A DNA stretch of 64,000 nt, taken from assembly GCA_038049695.1 (NCBI GenBank), contig CP142457.1, forward strand, positions 64,013,501 to 64,077,500. The letters run 5' to 3'. Source of the stretch: Cinnamomum chago (Eukaryota; Streptophyta; Magnoliopsida; Laurales; Lauraceae). The notes under the pieces are model-generated. The model was not told the DNA's origin and made no database searches. It saw nothing but the letters and a program-made list of their open reading frames with translations. Both the position numbers and the translations under genes were made by a program. The stretch's first letter is position 1. Every line of letters begins with the position of its first letter. Of the stretch, positions 47,078 to 59,414 are shown piece by piece.

Positions 47078-48228
47078 GTCAGTTTCTCAACTCAGAAAAG
47101 AGACAGTGGTGATACATTTTGGATGCAGTTTTAATGAATTATATGTGTATTATGTTAGAATGGGGGTGCAGACTGATATGCTTTTTGGTGGGCCTCCAGT
47201 ACTTGTAAAGCTCCATGGTGGTAACCGGATGTGGTTGAGTTTGTGGATTTAGCTCAGTGGCCTCAGTCTGCCCATGCTTCCTTTATGCATGTGCATTGTC
47301 AGCAAATGTGAAAGTGGATATCTTGGTTAAGCAGGGAAATAGGAAGTTGAAATGGCTTTGGCAATGTAGTCCCTCTCTTGGTTTTAATTTATTTACTTCT
47401 TTCCATCTTTGGCAAGCAGTTTTGTATATTTTATTCACGATGCTTGAGTGAGGCTTGTGTGCTCCTATTTTTGTTTGGGCCTCGTCCACATGTCTTTTGT
47501 CATATAGTCATCTTATACCACACATTATCTCCTTATTAAAATCATTACTGTTAAAAAAGGAGAGGGAAAAAAATAAAGATGAACTTGACATTAATTCCTT
47601 GAAAGGAGCCATGCCTATTTCTATTTCCCATCAACTATATTAATCAAATTGTAAGCCATGCACTAGCGACTTTCTGCAAATTTAGGTACCAATTACTGTG
47701 ATTTATCTACTCTCATGGACTTAAATAATGAAGGTATGATCTCTTGATATGTGCTCATTAGTTTTATATCATAAATTGTCATTGCGTATCTGCTGGAAGA
47801 GAGTACTCAAAAGCAGCTTCTTCTGTTTTGTGGATGGTGCAATGCATTTCATTTGATGTCGGTTGCTTGCATGTTGGGAAGCATTCATGCTCTTAATAAA
47901 CTTGGTTTAGGAGTTACTTTCTCTCAACTCTTGGTGGGCATGTGTTCAGAATCAATTGGTGGCTAACAATATTGAGCTTTGAGCTGAATATTTTAATATT
48001 GCAATACAGGAGGGGTGACCACTGTAAGTTAGCTTTAGCTTTATTTCTTCCTTCATGGTTAGATGGCCACCAATATGATGTTATTTAAATGTTTTGTTTT
48101 TCAATATATGAAAAGACAGTGCACTGCCCATTTTAATATAATATTGACAAGCAGTTTCTGTTCTACAAGATGCTGATATTTTTTTAATTGTGCAACAGTT
48201 AATAATTTAGATTTGTTTGCTATGGCAG
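47078..48228. other. Spacer between captured exons
   Basis: AT-rich DNA with no recognisable exon or repeat, ending in the bHLH acceptor (GGCAG). Confidence 0.4.
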
Positions 48229-48938
48229 GGTGTTAATGTGGTGGAACAGAAGGATATTTCACTTGCTAGCATGGAAGGTTTGAAAGAGAAAGATGACAAG
48301 AAACACAAGAGCGAACAGAGCTCAGTTGCAAGTGCTCGAAAGGTGACTGCTAAACAGGCCAAGGACCTCTCTCAAAACTCAGATTCTTCAAAAGATGGTT
48401 ACATTCATGTCAGGGCCAGGCGAGGCCAGGCCACCAACAGCCATAGCCTTGCAGAAAGAGTAAGTTCCTGAGCCTTCAAATTGTTTAGAGGTATCTTTTG
48501 GTGCTCGATTGAGAGGATGATCTTACGTATTTGATGGTGGCTTGCAAATGGAAAATTGCAGCAATTGGTTGAGATTTAATGAAAGGAAATTAAAACCATC
48601 CAACAACACATTCTATGAACTCTTTGGATCACCAAGGGACCCACATGCATCTCAGAAAGCTTAGTTTATGTGCAATTTCATTCTAATATTTTGTTTCTTC
48701 CATGATTTTGAATGCTTTTTTTCTTTTTTAAAATTTAGGTGAGAAGAGAAAAGATTAGTGAGCGAATGAAGTTTCTACAAGATCTTGTCCCAGGATGCAG
48801 TAAGGTAGTTATTTAGCACTGGCTTATGATAGGTTCTCCTTTTTAAGCATTCCTTCCCTTTTATGATCTAGTCAAGGTTTTATTTTACTATTATAGATTA
48901 CAGGCAAGGCAGTAATGCTTGATGAGATTATCAATTAC
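48229..48938 (+). pseudogene. bHLH transcription factor (BEE/CIB/bHLH74 group), three captured exons
   Basis: Exons are 48229-48459, 48739-48804 and 48897-48938, with GT..AG borders. The first ends YIHVRARRGQATNSHSLAER and the second reads VRREKISERMKFLQDLVPGC plus SK. The third reads ITGKAVMLDEIINY, where the match stops. Together they form the basic region and most of helix-loop-helix of the BEE/CIB/bHLH49-62-74 group, whose H..E..R residues contact E-box DNA. The end of helix 2 and the C-terminus are absent, as is the true N-terminus. Upstream residues (SEQSSVASARK, then KQAKD) fit the Lys/Ser-rich region before the domain. Within these exons the frame is open. Confidence 0.9.
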
Positions 48939-49855
48939 AGATTGGGTGTTTTTTTTTGTTCTGCACTGTGTTTGTGTTTGTGTTTGGAGCTGACTTTCTT
49001 GCTTTTTCATTCGGAATGGTAATGGTAGTATTGTAGTTAAGTAAAAGAAAGAAGAATTAAGGAGCCAGAAAGTATGGAATTGGTGTTGACTAGATAGATA
49101 CATGACCCTTCAACAATCAGGTTGAAAGGGCTTTCTTTGAGTCTGATTTGAGCTTGAGCAGTGAAATGGTACTCCAAAAGTCTTGAATATGAATCCCATT
49201 ATGGTCTCTTATATGTCAGTCCAAAGCTTTCCCTTTTAGATTCCATTGGAGTACTATCATTGATTTTTTTTTTAGCTGACATGAAATTTGAATCTGTAAA
49301 ACCACTGTCTTGTTGGCTGTTTCTTTTCTTGGGTTTATGTCCAAATTGAATTTGGTGACTTGGAATTATTTATGCGTGTGTATATTTCAATGGTGGCTTA
49401 ATTTTATTGCAACACATCAAGAGGGAAAAACTCCCAAAGATGAGGGGAAAAACCCTCCTAGAGCCAGCATCGAAGGCAGGGGCGGGCGGACTTAAGTGTT
49501 AAGATGCGGGTGGGGAGAAACTTCTTAAATAATACCTTAAAAAAATTCTGTTTTATTATTTGACTTCTTAACTTGACCATTCCCTGCACCATCCAAATGA
49601 TAATCCTGGGTCCGACATTGATCAATGGGATCCCATATTTGTCCTATATGTGCTTCAACTGATTGTTATGTAGGGTGGTAGTTTACCCTTGCATTCTGTT
49701 TTGCATCTTATTTTCTTTCCCTTTACTTTAATTAGTTTCAGTTCTGTTTTGTTTTTCTCTACTTTTTATCTTGACAAATATGAGGAAGAAGAAATCTTAA
49801 TCTTATAAGAATCTGCAGAAAAATTGAATCTCAATCTCAGTTTTTGAATGTGCAG
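48939..49855. other. Junction DNA between bHLH and UTP7 fragments
   Basis: The bHLH match stops at 48938, 49 bp before GTGTTTGTGTTTGTG simple repeats. The remainder is AT-rich with no exon seen. The gene-to-gene breakpoint lies here. Confidence 0.45.
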
Positions 49856-50446
49856 GGAGTTTCTGATGACTTAGAGCCAAAAATGAAAAATACCTTCGCG
49901 GGGATCGTGCTGATTTGGAGGTTTGTTGTTTCATTGTGTTTTCTCTTTTTAAGTGTGGATGGTGCTGTATTTGATTCTGCTGATTGGTTTTGTGTTCACA
50001 TATTTACAGGTAGTGAAAGATAAAAAGCTAAAAGGACAACTTGAATTTAGAGAAGAATTACATGGCCAAACTGCAAAAAATGCTGCAAAAGCTGAAAAGG
50101 TGTGGTTTTTCATTGATATCTTTTTACCTTTTGATGTTCTTTTTTGTTCAAGTTCAAGGTTCTGATTGCATTATGCAACTTTTGGTGGCTATGAGGTATT
50201 GTCATTTGTAATGTTAAAATACTATAATAGACGATAGTTGGATCAATAAAAGGATTGTTGAAAGGAAAAGGAAATTATCTGAGTTGATTCAACTTGTTGC
50301 TAGCCATACTGAATGTTGATTCTGTTACCTAGGAAAGTGCTTCTTTTGAGTTGACTGACTGTTGTGGTTATATTCCCAGTGGCTTATGCCTGTGAGGAAG
50401 GGTATCTTGAAGCTGAAGGTTTAGAGAAGACATATAGGATCAAGCA
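49856..50446 (+). pseudogene. UTP7/WDR46 (U3 snoRNP WD40 protein) N-terminal exons, captured
   Basis: Exons are 49856-49920, 50010-50099 and 50380-50446. The first reads SDDLEPKMK then, after a lost A near 49889, YLRGDRADLE in the next frame. The second encodes VVKDKKLKGQLEFREELHGQ and TAKNAAKAEK. The third starts WLMP and, after another frameshift near 50392, continues as EGYLEAEGLEKTYRIK. This is the conserved block just before the WD40 propeller in UTP7/WDR46, a nucleolar scaffold for 18S rRNA processing. Splice borders are intact; two frameshifts and missing ends make it a pseudogene. Confidence 0.82.
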
Positions 50447-51479
50447 ATTTGCTTCTCTTTGATGGAAACAACTGCGTGTGATCTTATTCCATAGCAATTT
50501 GCTTCTCATTCCTTCTCCAAGAAATAGCAAACAGTAGAAAATACTGAAGGGGATCACTGCAGTTCTGCCCTCAACTGCCTGGTTCACTCACCAAATAGAC
50601 AACAGGGCAGTGAAAGATATGACCATTTTTAAGAAGTTGGCCACATAGTTAAAGGAAATATTTGGTCTTCCAGATTTAGCAAACCGGGCTGATCTTTGGG
50701 CTAGAAGACTGCAGGAGGGTTCCCACTTAGTAGCAAAACTCCTCCAAACAACTACTTCAATTGTTGCTATACATTTGATTAGTTTTCCCACTTCTTTCCT
50801 TTTTTAGTGTCTTGAGTATTTCCTGGATCAACTCCTTTTTCTCATGAATATACTCTGTACACATCACCTGCCCAAAACACACAAATCCAAAACCAACCTC
50901 ACCTCTCCACTCATATCATAATTCCCAATACACCAACAACAAGCCAGTTTTGGACTGAGCCAGAAATTCTATAATAACAAGGACTCACCCTGTCATCAAT
51001 AAGTTGAAAGCTTATAGAAGACTGGGGACAGTCCTAAGCTTCCCTGTAGCAATGCAAGTTGGGTCGAGCCCAACTCAAACCCCAGAATGACATACTCAAC
51101 AGAATCATTCAAACATTAAAAAGCATGGAAACACAAATTACAACAAAATTCAGAGAAACTAACTTCCAAGCCAACTCACAACAGATTTCAAGTCCCTATA
51201 GAATAAAGAACAAGATCGCCACAGTGCATGTGGGAAAATGTCGAACACAACACAAGGGGGGAAAAGAAAATAACTATAACAGTATACCAAAACAATCAAG
51301 CCTGCATTTTTCAAGTGTCTACTTGGTTTTCTCAAAGATGGATGCCAGTAAATTACGTCCCCAGATGATGCCCATATTTGCTCAAGCCTGCAAACAAGAC
51401 TACAAAGCTAATTCACTTGAAGCATTTTCATAAGCATAGCAAAATGTATAGCATGGCATAAGTGGTACAGGGGGATATC
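50447..51479. other. Spacer between UTP7 and ARF fragments
   Basis: No exon recognised on either strand. The sequence shifts from AT-rich to A/C-rich near 50850. This could be the minus-strand 3' flank of the ARF piece. Confidence 0.4.
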
Positions 51480-51592
51480 CTAATAGGGTTTTGAGGTTAG
51501 AACATGAGGGACCTTATTGGCAATGTTGTTGGAGAGCCAATCAAGACCTTCATACAATCCTTCTCCAGAGGTGGCACGTGCTCTGGATATAC
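51480..51592 (-). pseudogene. ARF-family GTPase last exon, captured in reverse orientation
   Basis: Read on the minus strand from the acceptor TTGCAG at 51593-51598, the exon starts with YIQSTC and, after a 2-base loss, continues [20 protein letters not shown]. This is the C-terminal helix of plant ARF1-type GTPases, which control vesicle coat assembly at the Golgi. The intron phase (G|TAT after a W codon) fits. The usual final Ala is replaced by a short extension to a TAG at 51480-51482. Upstream exons are missing. Confidence 0.85.
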
Positions 51593-52145
51593 CTGCAACA
51601 AAAACATAAATTGTTGGTTAAACTCTCCTTCTTACTTGATTATATTATTGATACATAGTCAAATTGTTATTATTTTGTAGGTGAATGAAGAACTTAATTA
51701 AACGGAGATGGAATGCCTTTTGCTAAGTGGATCTACTAATTAGGTTAAGTTAATTTTGGTTAGTTAGGGATTTCCGGAAATTGTTTACAATGTAGCTTGC
51801 CTTTTTTTGGATGCTTTTGTGAAGGTTTTGGATTATGTCGTGACGCTTTGGTTACGAATTCGAAGGTTAATGTAAATAGTTTGGATTATGGATGGATTCA
51901 AATTGGCTATGTTTTGAATAGTTTGTTTGATTTAGTGCGTGGACGAGCAAGTATGTTCCTTAATGTGAATGGTGATTAATTTCCAATTAATGAAATGGTT
52001 CTTATTGAATGTTGCTATCTATATACTTTTGCATCTTTTGTAAGGCAGGTTTAGTGATTTGAAAGTGTATCCATACTGCAGCATGTTATTAGTAATGTAT
52101 ATATTGCATTTTTATTTAAAAAAAAAATGGATGGTATCTCGCTTT
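51593..52145. other. 3' interior of the CACTA element
   Basis: AT-rich, no exon recognised, up to the start of the GTGTCACTT subterminal repeats. Confidence 0.4.
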
Positions 52146-52483
52146 TATGGAAACTGTCACAACTGATGATTACTTGTGTCACTTTTGGTCCAAAAACAGC
52201 ATATTGATCACTACTTTTGAAAAGGGAGACAACAAAGTTATCTTTCTTGTGACGCTTTTAAGTTATTTCAGTGTCACTTTTGGGTTTAAAGTGACACAAG
52301 TAACCATTTTTTTGTGTCACTTTGATAACAGAAACTGACACAACAAATGTATTTCTTGAGACGCTTTTGCGAACTTTTAGTGACCCCGGCAGATAAGACG
52401 CTTGCATAGTAATCAGAAAAGCGACACAAACCACTTTTTAAGACACTTTAAAAGTGACTCATTAAGACATTTTTTTTGTAGTG

Positions 52484-52486
52484 GAG
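52484..52486 (+). repeat. CACTA target-site duplication, right (GAG)
   Basis: Pairs with 44134-44136. The macro-unit sequence TAGAATATTACAG resumes at once. Confidence 0.9.
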
Positions 52487-54354
52487 TAGAATATTACAGT
52501 GGAACCAAATATACTATATTATCTCACATTATTAATATTTATTATATATTCATATTAAGTCATCCTCGATGACTCAAGGAATCACATGTGGGTCATTAAC
52601 TCTGCTAACATTATTATAAATATCTTCCAGAGATGGTTGAGACTGCTTTATCCCTCTACAGTTATCAAGACATCATCTCTTCAACTAATCAAATCACTAG
52701 AACGTTGACCCTCTAATCAAAACCCAAGGATTCAGTTTTCCAACCACCCAAACAATCTATCGGGAATGAGAATGAAATAAATCTTAAATGATAGAGAGGT
52801 AGATTTAAAATCTAAAGATAGCCCAAAACTCAATTAAAAGATGGGTCCCTTGGCCTTAATATTTCCTAGCAAATGATTTAGATCTTTGATTCATGTGCCA
52901 ATCTTTGTTGCTATCCCATCTGGTGTGGGCCTTAATAGACAAATGCTAGAGGTTATTTATTGATGAGCTTTACTTGGATGAAATAAATTCGATTAGAAAT
53001 GGGCCCCGTAGACAACGAACGTGTGTGATAATAAGGTTGAAAAGAAGATATGGGATATTAACTTAGACACGGGAAAGGTTTGTATGAGCTGCATCTATAC
53101 CGGTGCTACTAGGGGCGGTAAAGTCGCATTTTCCACTTTTCCTCCTCTCTGAGCGGAGGAAAAGTGGCGCTGCTGCTTTACTGCTGGTATAAACGGCGGT
53201 AAAGTTGCATTTTCCACTTTTCCTCCTCTCTGAGAGGAGGAAATCTGGATTGAAGCGGTCATGTTGTTAAAACCGATTTTTTTCCTTTTTTTTTCTTTTT
53301 ACATCTTGATCTGGTCACGGGTAGGGGCATAGGTCCAAACAATATGTTATGGTTTGCCATGTATAATTAACTTTTAAATAGAATAATATTAAATCACAAC
53401 AAATACACGATATATTTCTTGTTTGGTAAATTTACTTTACTTGTGAAGTGAAGTTAATGGTTAATATAAAAGAGAAAAAAAAAGTAAAGGTTCGGTGAAA
53501 CCAAAAGGTGAGAGATCAATTTTTTGAGATTCCCTTTTAGAAGGAAGAGCTTTTTTATTTATAAGGGTGCTCGTGGATTGGGCAAGGCAAATTTTGGTTG
53601 GGAATGGCGTTTAGGCTATAATAGGTGGGTCGTGCTCAATTTTCTTTTATTTGAACTAAGTCGTTGAGAGAGGGAATACCAGCCCGGCCCAAATATACAA
53701 ATAATTATGAGGGAGGGAGTAGTGAGGGGGAGCCTCAAACCTGGCTTGCAACTTCGGGCCCGGCCGAGGCCTCGGCAAAGCTTAGGCTTCTAGTTTAAAA
53801 GTCGGGCCGTTTTGGGCATTCCTCAGCCTAGCCCAGCGTGGTCCGGAAAACGCCCATTTTTTTTTCATTCAGATTCTTGAGAATATATCTTTATATATAT
53901 ATATATTTATTAAATGAACAAGGTGGTTTTTGAAATTTACAATCTTTTGATTTGACCCACTCTTTTTTTTTTCTCTCTTGAATTACGCCTTCACTTTACT
54001 TCACTGGTAAAGTATGTTCACCAAATATGAAGTAGATAGCGAGTGAGAAGTGAACAAATAGGGAGGTGTCCACTCGTGATTAAATCCTACAGTAAATAAT
54101 TAATATCATCTGGGTTTTTATAATATATGAGAGAGACCGGTTACCAATTCAATCTTGAAGCTGATTTTTTATTCAATTTTGACCATCTTCCTTATTTTGA
54201 CTGTCTTAATGACGGATAAAGAGTTTCTTAGCCAAAATGGGTGGTGATACATGGAGCCCTCTTTCCAATTTTAACTCACTTAGTGATAAGAGAACTTTAG
54301 CTGAAGTAGGCTAAGGAGAAAATCCATAAATGTCTCTCGTAGTTGGGTAACTCC

Positions 54355-54897
54355 TCAACATCTAGGGTTGCAAACGGGTATCCGACTCTCCGATTACTCG
54401 GAAGTTCGGAACTGCAAAAAAGGGGGCCTGGAACCTATTTTAGGTTCCGATTCAAGAACGGGTCCGGGTTCGGAACCCAATTTTGGGTCCGATTGATAAA
54501 TGGGTTCGGTTCTGGGTCCATTCAGGTTCCGACACGTGGACATGGGACCCAGATGGGCCTTTAATATTGAAAATAGAACCTCAAAATCAGCTTTTTTTTG
54601 GACATTTTTAGGGATAATACTTGATGTAGTAGTCGTGATGCACCGTTAAAAGTTGAATAATTTGCTTATTTTAATAAAAAAGGAAGAATAAAGGGAAATT
54701 AGAATCAATTTTGGAAATAAATTACAGTCCTCTAGATGGCCCCGGTTCCGAAATCGAATATGAGTTTTCCTATCGGAACCGGGTCTAGATCCGACAAAAC
54801 AGGTTCTGAGTCAAAACCAGAGACGTTATTTAGAAACGGGGCTGGGTCCACTACGGATCCGATCCGGAGACGTCCCGTTTGGAACCCTATCCACATC
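54355..54897 (+). mobile_element. hAT-type MITE in unit C
   Basis: Element 54363-54889 (527 bp) with TAGGGTTGCAAACGGG-type ends. Flanks are TCAACATC and TCCACATC. Confidence 0.9.
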
Positions 54898-54943
54898 TCT
54901 TTCTTTGAGATGGTGGCGGACCTAGGAATTTTATTTGGGCGGG

Positions 54944-57771
54944 GCTAAAATTTTCTAGAGTTTGCTAGACCATTTTCCACATCAAATAATGGTGAAAGAG
55001 AAGATTTGTTGCACTTCAGAAAAAAGAAATAAGTAGTTAAAAATCAATTTCTATAATTTCTGTAATTTAATACGTGAAAGGCCTTTTGATATGATGAATG
55101 ATATTGAATAGCTAATACCGTTTAATGGGGTTGCGTGTATAGCATCCTAAACACCCTCTTCATTCTTATATGGGTTTTATTTTTATTTTTATTTTTTTGT
55201 CTTTATCTCAGGGGTATCCCTACATTTGGTGGGATTGACAGTGTCCTAACCGAGCCAACACCCGGTTGGGGTATTCTTATATATTTTAACTTGTCTTAGT
55301 TTGAGCAACATTGAGCTTTCCAAAGATCGTTGGGCATATACTGAGAAAGAAGAGCAGAATATTACCTTGGAACCAAATATACAATATTATCTCACATTAT
55401 TAATATTTATTATATATTCAAATTAAGTCATCCTTGATGACTCAAGGAATCACATGTGGGTCATTAACTCTGCTAACATTATTATAAATATCTTCCAGAG
55501 ATGGTTGAGACTGCTTTATCCCTCTACAGTTATCAAGACATCATCTCTTTAACTAATCAAATCACTAGAACGTAGACCCTCTAATCAAAACCCAAGGATT
55601 CGGTTTTCCAACCACCCAAACAATCTATTGGGAATGAGAATGAAATAAATCTTAAATGATAGAGAGGTAAATTTAAAATCTAAAGATAGCCCAAAACTCA
55701 ATTAAAAGATGGGTCCCTTGGCCTTAATATTTCCTAACAAATGATTTAGATCTTTGATTCATGTGCCAATCTTTGTTGCTATCCCATCTGGTGTGGACCT
55801 TAACCGACAAATGCTAGAGGTTATTTATTGATGAGCTCCACTTGGATGAAATAAATTCGATTAGAAATGGGCCCCATAGACAATGAACATGTGTGAGAAT
55901 AAGGTTGAAAAGGAGATACGAGATATTAACCTAGACACGGGAAAAGTTTGTATGAGCTGCATCTATACCGGTGCTATTAGGGGCAGTAAAGTCGCATTTA
56001 CCACTTTTCCTCCTCTTTGAGCGGAGGAAAAGTGGCGCTGCGGCTTTACCACTACTGTAAACGGCGGTAAAGTTTCATTTTCCACTTTTCCTCCTCTCTG
56101 AGAGGAGGAAATCTGGAATGAAGCGGTCATGTTGCTAAAACCGATTTCTTTCCTTTTTTTCTTTCTTTTTGCATCGTGTTCTGGTCACGGGTAGGGGCAT
56201 AGGATCAAACAATATGTTATGGTTGGCCTTGTATAATTAACTTTTAAATAGAATAATATTAAATCACAACAAATACACGATATATTTCTTGTTTGGTAAA
56301 TTTTCTTTACTTGCAAAGTGAAGTTAATGGTTAATATAAGAGGGAAAAAAAAGTAAAGGTTCGGTGAAACCAAAAGGTGAGAGATCAATTTTTTGAGATT
56401 TCCTTTTAGTGGGAAGAGCTTTTTTATATATAAGGGTGCTCAAGGATCGGGCCGGGCCCCTTTTGGTTGGGAATGGGTTTTTGGCTATAATAGGTAGGTC
56501 GTGCTCAATTTTCTTTTATTTGAACTAAGTCATAGAGAGCGGGAATACCAGCTCGGCCCAAATATACATATAATTATATGGGAGGGAGTAGTGAGGGGGG
56601 GCCTCAAACCCGTGACCTCTCACTGATGGTGATATGATCAGACCGGTTGAGCTGGCCTTGGAAACGGTAAGAAACTCATTTATATGTTTCTATAAGTCTA
56701 ACATTGGTCGGGCTCTAGTTTCATCATTTTCGATCGGGCTAGACTCTGGCTTGCAACTTCGGGCCCAGCCGAAGCTTCGACAACACTTTTGCTTCTAGTT
56801 TAAAAGTTGGGCCGTTTTGGGCATTCCTCAACCTAGCCCAGTGTGGTTCCGGATAACGCCCATTTTTTCATTCAGATTCTTGATAATATATCTTTTTATA
56901 TTTTTTTTTGTTAAATGGACGAGGTGGTTTTTGAAATTTACAATCTTTTGATTTGACCCGCTCTTTTTTTTTCTCTCTCGAATTAAGCCTTCACTTTACT
57001 TCACTGGTAAAGTATGTTCACCAAATATGAAGTAGGTAGCGAGTGAGAAGTGAAAAAATAGGGTGGTGTCCACTCGTGATTAAATCCTACAGTAAATAAT
57101 CAACGTCATCTGGGTTGTTATAATATATGAGAGAGACAGGTTTCTAATTCAATCTTGAAGCTTATTTTCTATTCAATTTTGAACATCTTCCTTATTTTGA
57201 CTGTCTTAATGACGGATAAAGAGTTTCTTAACCAAAATGGGTGGTGATACATGGAGCCCTCTTCCCAATTTCAACTCACTTAGTGATAAGAGAACTTTTG
57301 CTGAAGTAGGCTAAGGAGAAAATCAATAAATGACCCTCGTAGTTGGGTAACTCCTCCACATCTAGGGTTGCAAACGGGTATCCGACTCTCCGGTTACTCG
57401 GAAGTTCGGAACTGCAAAAAGGAGGGTCTGGAACCTATTTTAGGTTCCGATTCAAGAACAGGTCCGGGTTTGGAACCCTATTTTGGGTCCAATTGATAAA
57501 TGGGTTCGGTTCCGGGTCCATTCAGGTTCCGACACGTGGACATGGGACCCAGTTGCGCCTTTAATATTGCGAATAGAACCTCAAAATCAACTTCTTTTTT
57601 TTTGGGACATTTTTAGGGATAATACTTGATGTAGTAGTCGTGATGCACCATTAAAAGTTGAATAATTTGCTTATTTTAATAAAAAGGAAGAATAAAGGGA
57701 AATTAGAATCGATTTTGAAAATAAATTACAGTCCTCTAGGTAGACCCGGTTCCGAAATTCAATATGGGTTT
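54944..57771 (+). repeat. Macro-unit D, 3' truncated
   Basis: Follows unit C directly in tandem. It keeps the ~145 bp segment (56610-56755) and the paired hairpins (~56005-56110). Its hAT MITE starts at 57363 and is cut at 57771 by a CACTA end. Non-coding. Confidence 0.9.
57363..57771 (+). mobile_element. hAT-type MITE in unit D, cut by a CACTA terminus
   Basis: The first ~409 bp match the other hAT copies. Within the AATATGAGTTTTCCTATCGG segment the sequence switches to CACTACATGG. Confidence 0.85.
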
Positions 57772-57955
57772 CACTACATGGAAAACTGCTTATAGCGGGG
57801 GCCGGTGGCCACCCGTAAAAGTGATATTGGCCGCCGGTAAAAGAAATAGCGGCGGCCGAGTGGCCGTCGCTTAGCGAGGGTATAGATACAGTAGGTAAAA
57901 ATCTTAACTGCGTTTTTGTGGCCCCCGCTAATTTTACTTTTACCGGCAGCCACCT
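57772..57955 (+). mobile_element. CACTA 5' end fragment (same family as 34376-34711)
   Basis: It begins CACTACATGGAAAACTGC and continues with GCGGGGGCCGGTGGCC and GGTAAAAG motifs that match the reverse complement of 34525-34711. It is truncated at CCACCTGACC, where the segmental duplication begins. Only one terminus is present. Confidence 0.85.
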
Positions 57956-58970
57956 GACCAATTGAGGGGTGTTATATGGGGAGAATGTCAAATGAATGAC
58001 ATCCCATCTCCTCTAAAAAAGAAATTCCTTTTCCCACGTGGCACCTCCTATTTAGGTTTCCGTGTTTGGACCAATAAGGGAATCCATGAAAAAAATAAAA
58101 TACAATGGTTAGTTACAAACAAGATAGAGAGAGGGTCGAGCACGAATTTGCCTAATAAAATACAGTGGTGAGTTACACACGAAGATAGAGAGAGGGTCGA
58201 GCACGAATATGCCTCTTCGCTTGGGCGTACGGATTTCAGAACCGATGCTCCTATTAGATGGACGTCCAAGGGTGCTATGGACGAATACGCGTGTGGTATG
58301 ATGCGCTGCAGTCCGCAGGGCAAGCCCCAGTGGGTTCAGGTCATGTACCACCATAGGCAGCGTCCCCATGAACAGCCCAGCCAGATTATCTCCTTACGAG
58401 AGTGGGTGGCTAGATCAAAGGGATATGTGCCCGTGGGGTCCTCGCCACTCCCATCAATTTTAATAATAACTCGTGCAGCAACTGACACATGCTCCAAAAC
58501 CGTAGGGCCACCACCCAACAAAGCTATCTTATTGCTGCAGACACTCCACAAGGTCAAGGCATCAGACTGATCCTACCTCCATTGATCAATGCACGATACC
58601 AAAACTACCACATACAGTTGGTAGCTTTCGGATGGGCTGATCGCCGACAGAACATGTGCGAGCAGCTCCAGTATCATCAAAGAGAGCTCGCCGGGTATTC
58701 CAAGAAACGAGTTATCAAGAAATGTTTCAAAACACTTAGAAAAACGAAAAAAACAAAACCAAAACCATGAGATGATCTTTGAAAAGACCGAAGAAAAAAT
58801 CGTAAGCGTGGTCGGTAAAAGAGGTTAGGGGTTTTTCCAAAAGTTGTTTGGGGTGGCATGGGTACTTCATAGAAAACTAGACGTCGTGTGGGGGCGGACA
58901 GCCAGTCGGTTTGGAATCGGGAGACAGTTTCTGCCATGCCAAGAGTGTGGAACTTTTGAGATATATATAT

Positions 58971-59339
58971 TATATTGGTAATATTCGAGTGGGAACTGTT
59001 CTCACATATTATGTGAGAACTTTTTTGTGGGACTCAATTGTGCGCTTCATTTGGGGATGGGACCAAGGGGATGGAAAGATCTATGTGAGACCACCCCAAG
59101 TATCAAGTTTGACCCCAAATCCATGCCCCTAACTCTTTCATCCATGGCCCACAAGTTTAATGGCTTCATATTCAAAAAAATATTCAACCCTCGATCCAAC
59201 GGTTAAGTCCATTCGGATGTGTGCCAATTCTTGAGATTTGTGATTATCAGGGATTTCCCTATTGGTTACTAGGATTGGATGGGTTGATAGTTGGGCCCTA
59301 CAAAAAAGTTCTCACATAATAGTTCTCACTTGAATATCT

Positions 59340-59343
<4 letters not shown>
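58971..59343 (+). mobile_element. MITE of ~360 bp in the TA tract of copy 2
   Basis: The left end TATATTGGTAATATTCGAGT and the inverse of the right end (TATAGGGAGATATTCAAGTG) are terminal inverted repeats. They continue into TTATGTGAGAACTTTTTTGT on both sides. The left arm has an extra TTCTCACATA palindrome. It is flanked by (TA)n, is non-coding and is unrelated to the MITE at 35779-35917. Confidence 0.8.

Positions 59344-59413
<70 letters not shown>
59344..59413 (+). repeat. (TA)n(GA)n microsatellite
   Basis: TA repeats to about 59379, then GA repeats to 59413. Longer GA tract than in copy 1. Confidence 0.95.

Positions 59414-59414
<1 letters not shown>

Larger units (their letters stand above)
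44137..52483 (+). mobile_element. Complete non-autonomous CACTA element carrying host gene fragments (Pack-CACTA), 8347 bp
   Basis: Termini are CACTACAAAAAAA and its inverse TTTTTTTGTAGTG (13 bp perfect). Subterminal regions (44150-44400 and 52150-52480) are packed with AAGTGACAC/GTGTCACTT motifs in both orientations, and a GAG target duplication flanks the element. I find no TnpD or TnpA. The interior is a patchwork of exons from unrelated genes: bHLH, UTP7/WDR46, ARF (minus strand), a possible ATP synthase gamma presequence and two unidentified exons. Movement would depend on transposase from another element of the family. Confidence 0.92.
43726..54943 (+). repeat. Macro-unit C, split by an 8.3 kb CACTA element
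   Basis: Unit halves are 43726-44136 and 52487-54943 (about 2.87 kb without the insertion). It contains the paired hairpins (~53130-53240) and a hAT MITE (54363-54889). Like unit B it lacks the ~145 bp segment. Confidence 0.9.
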
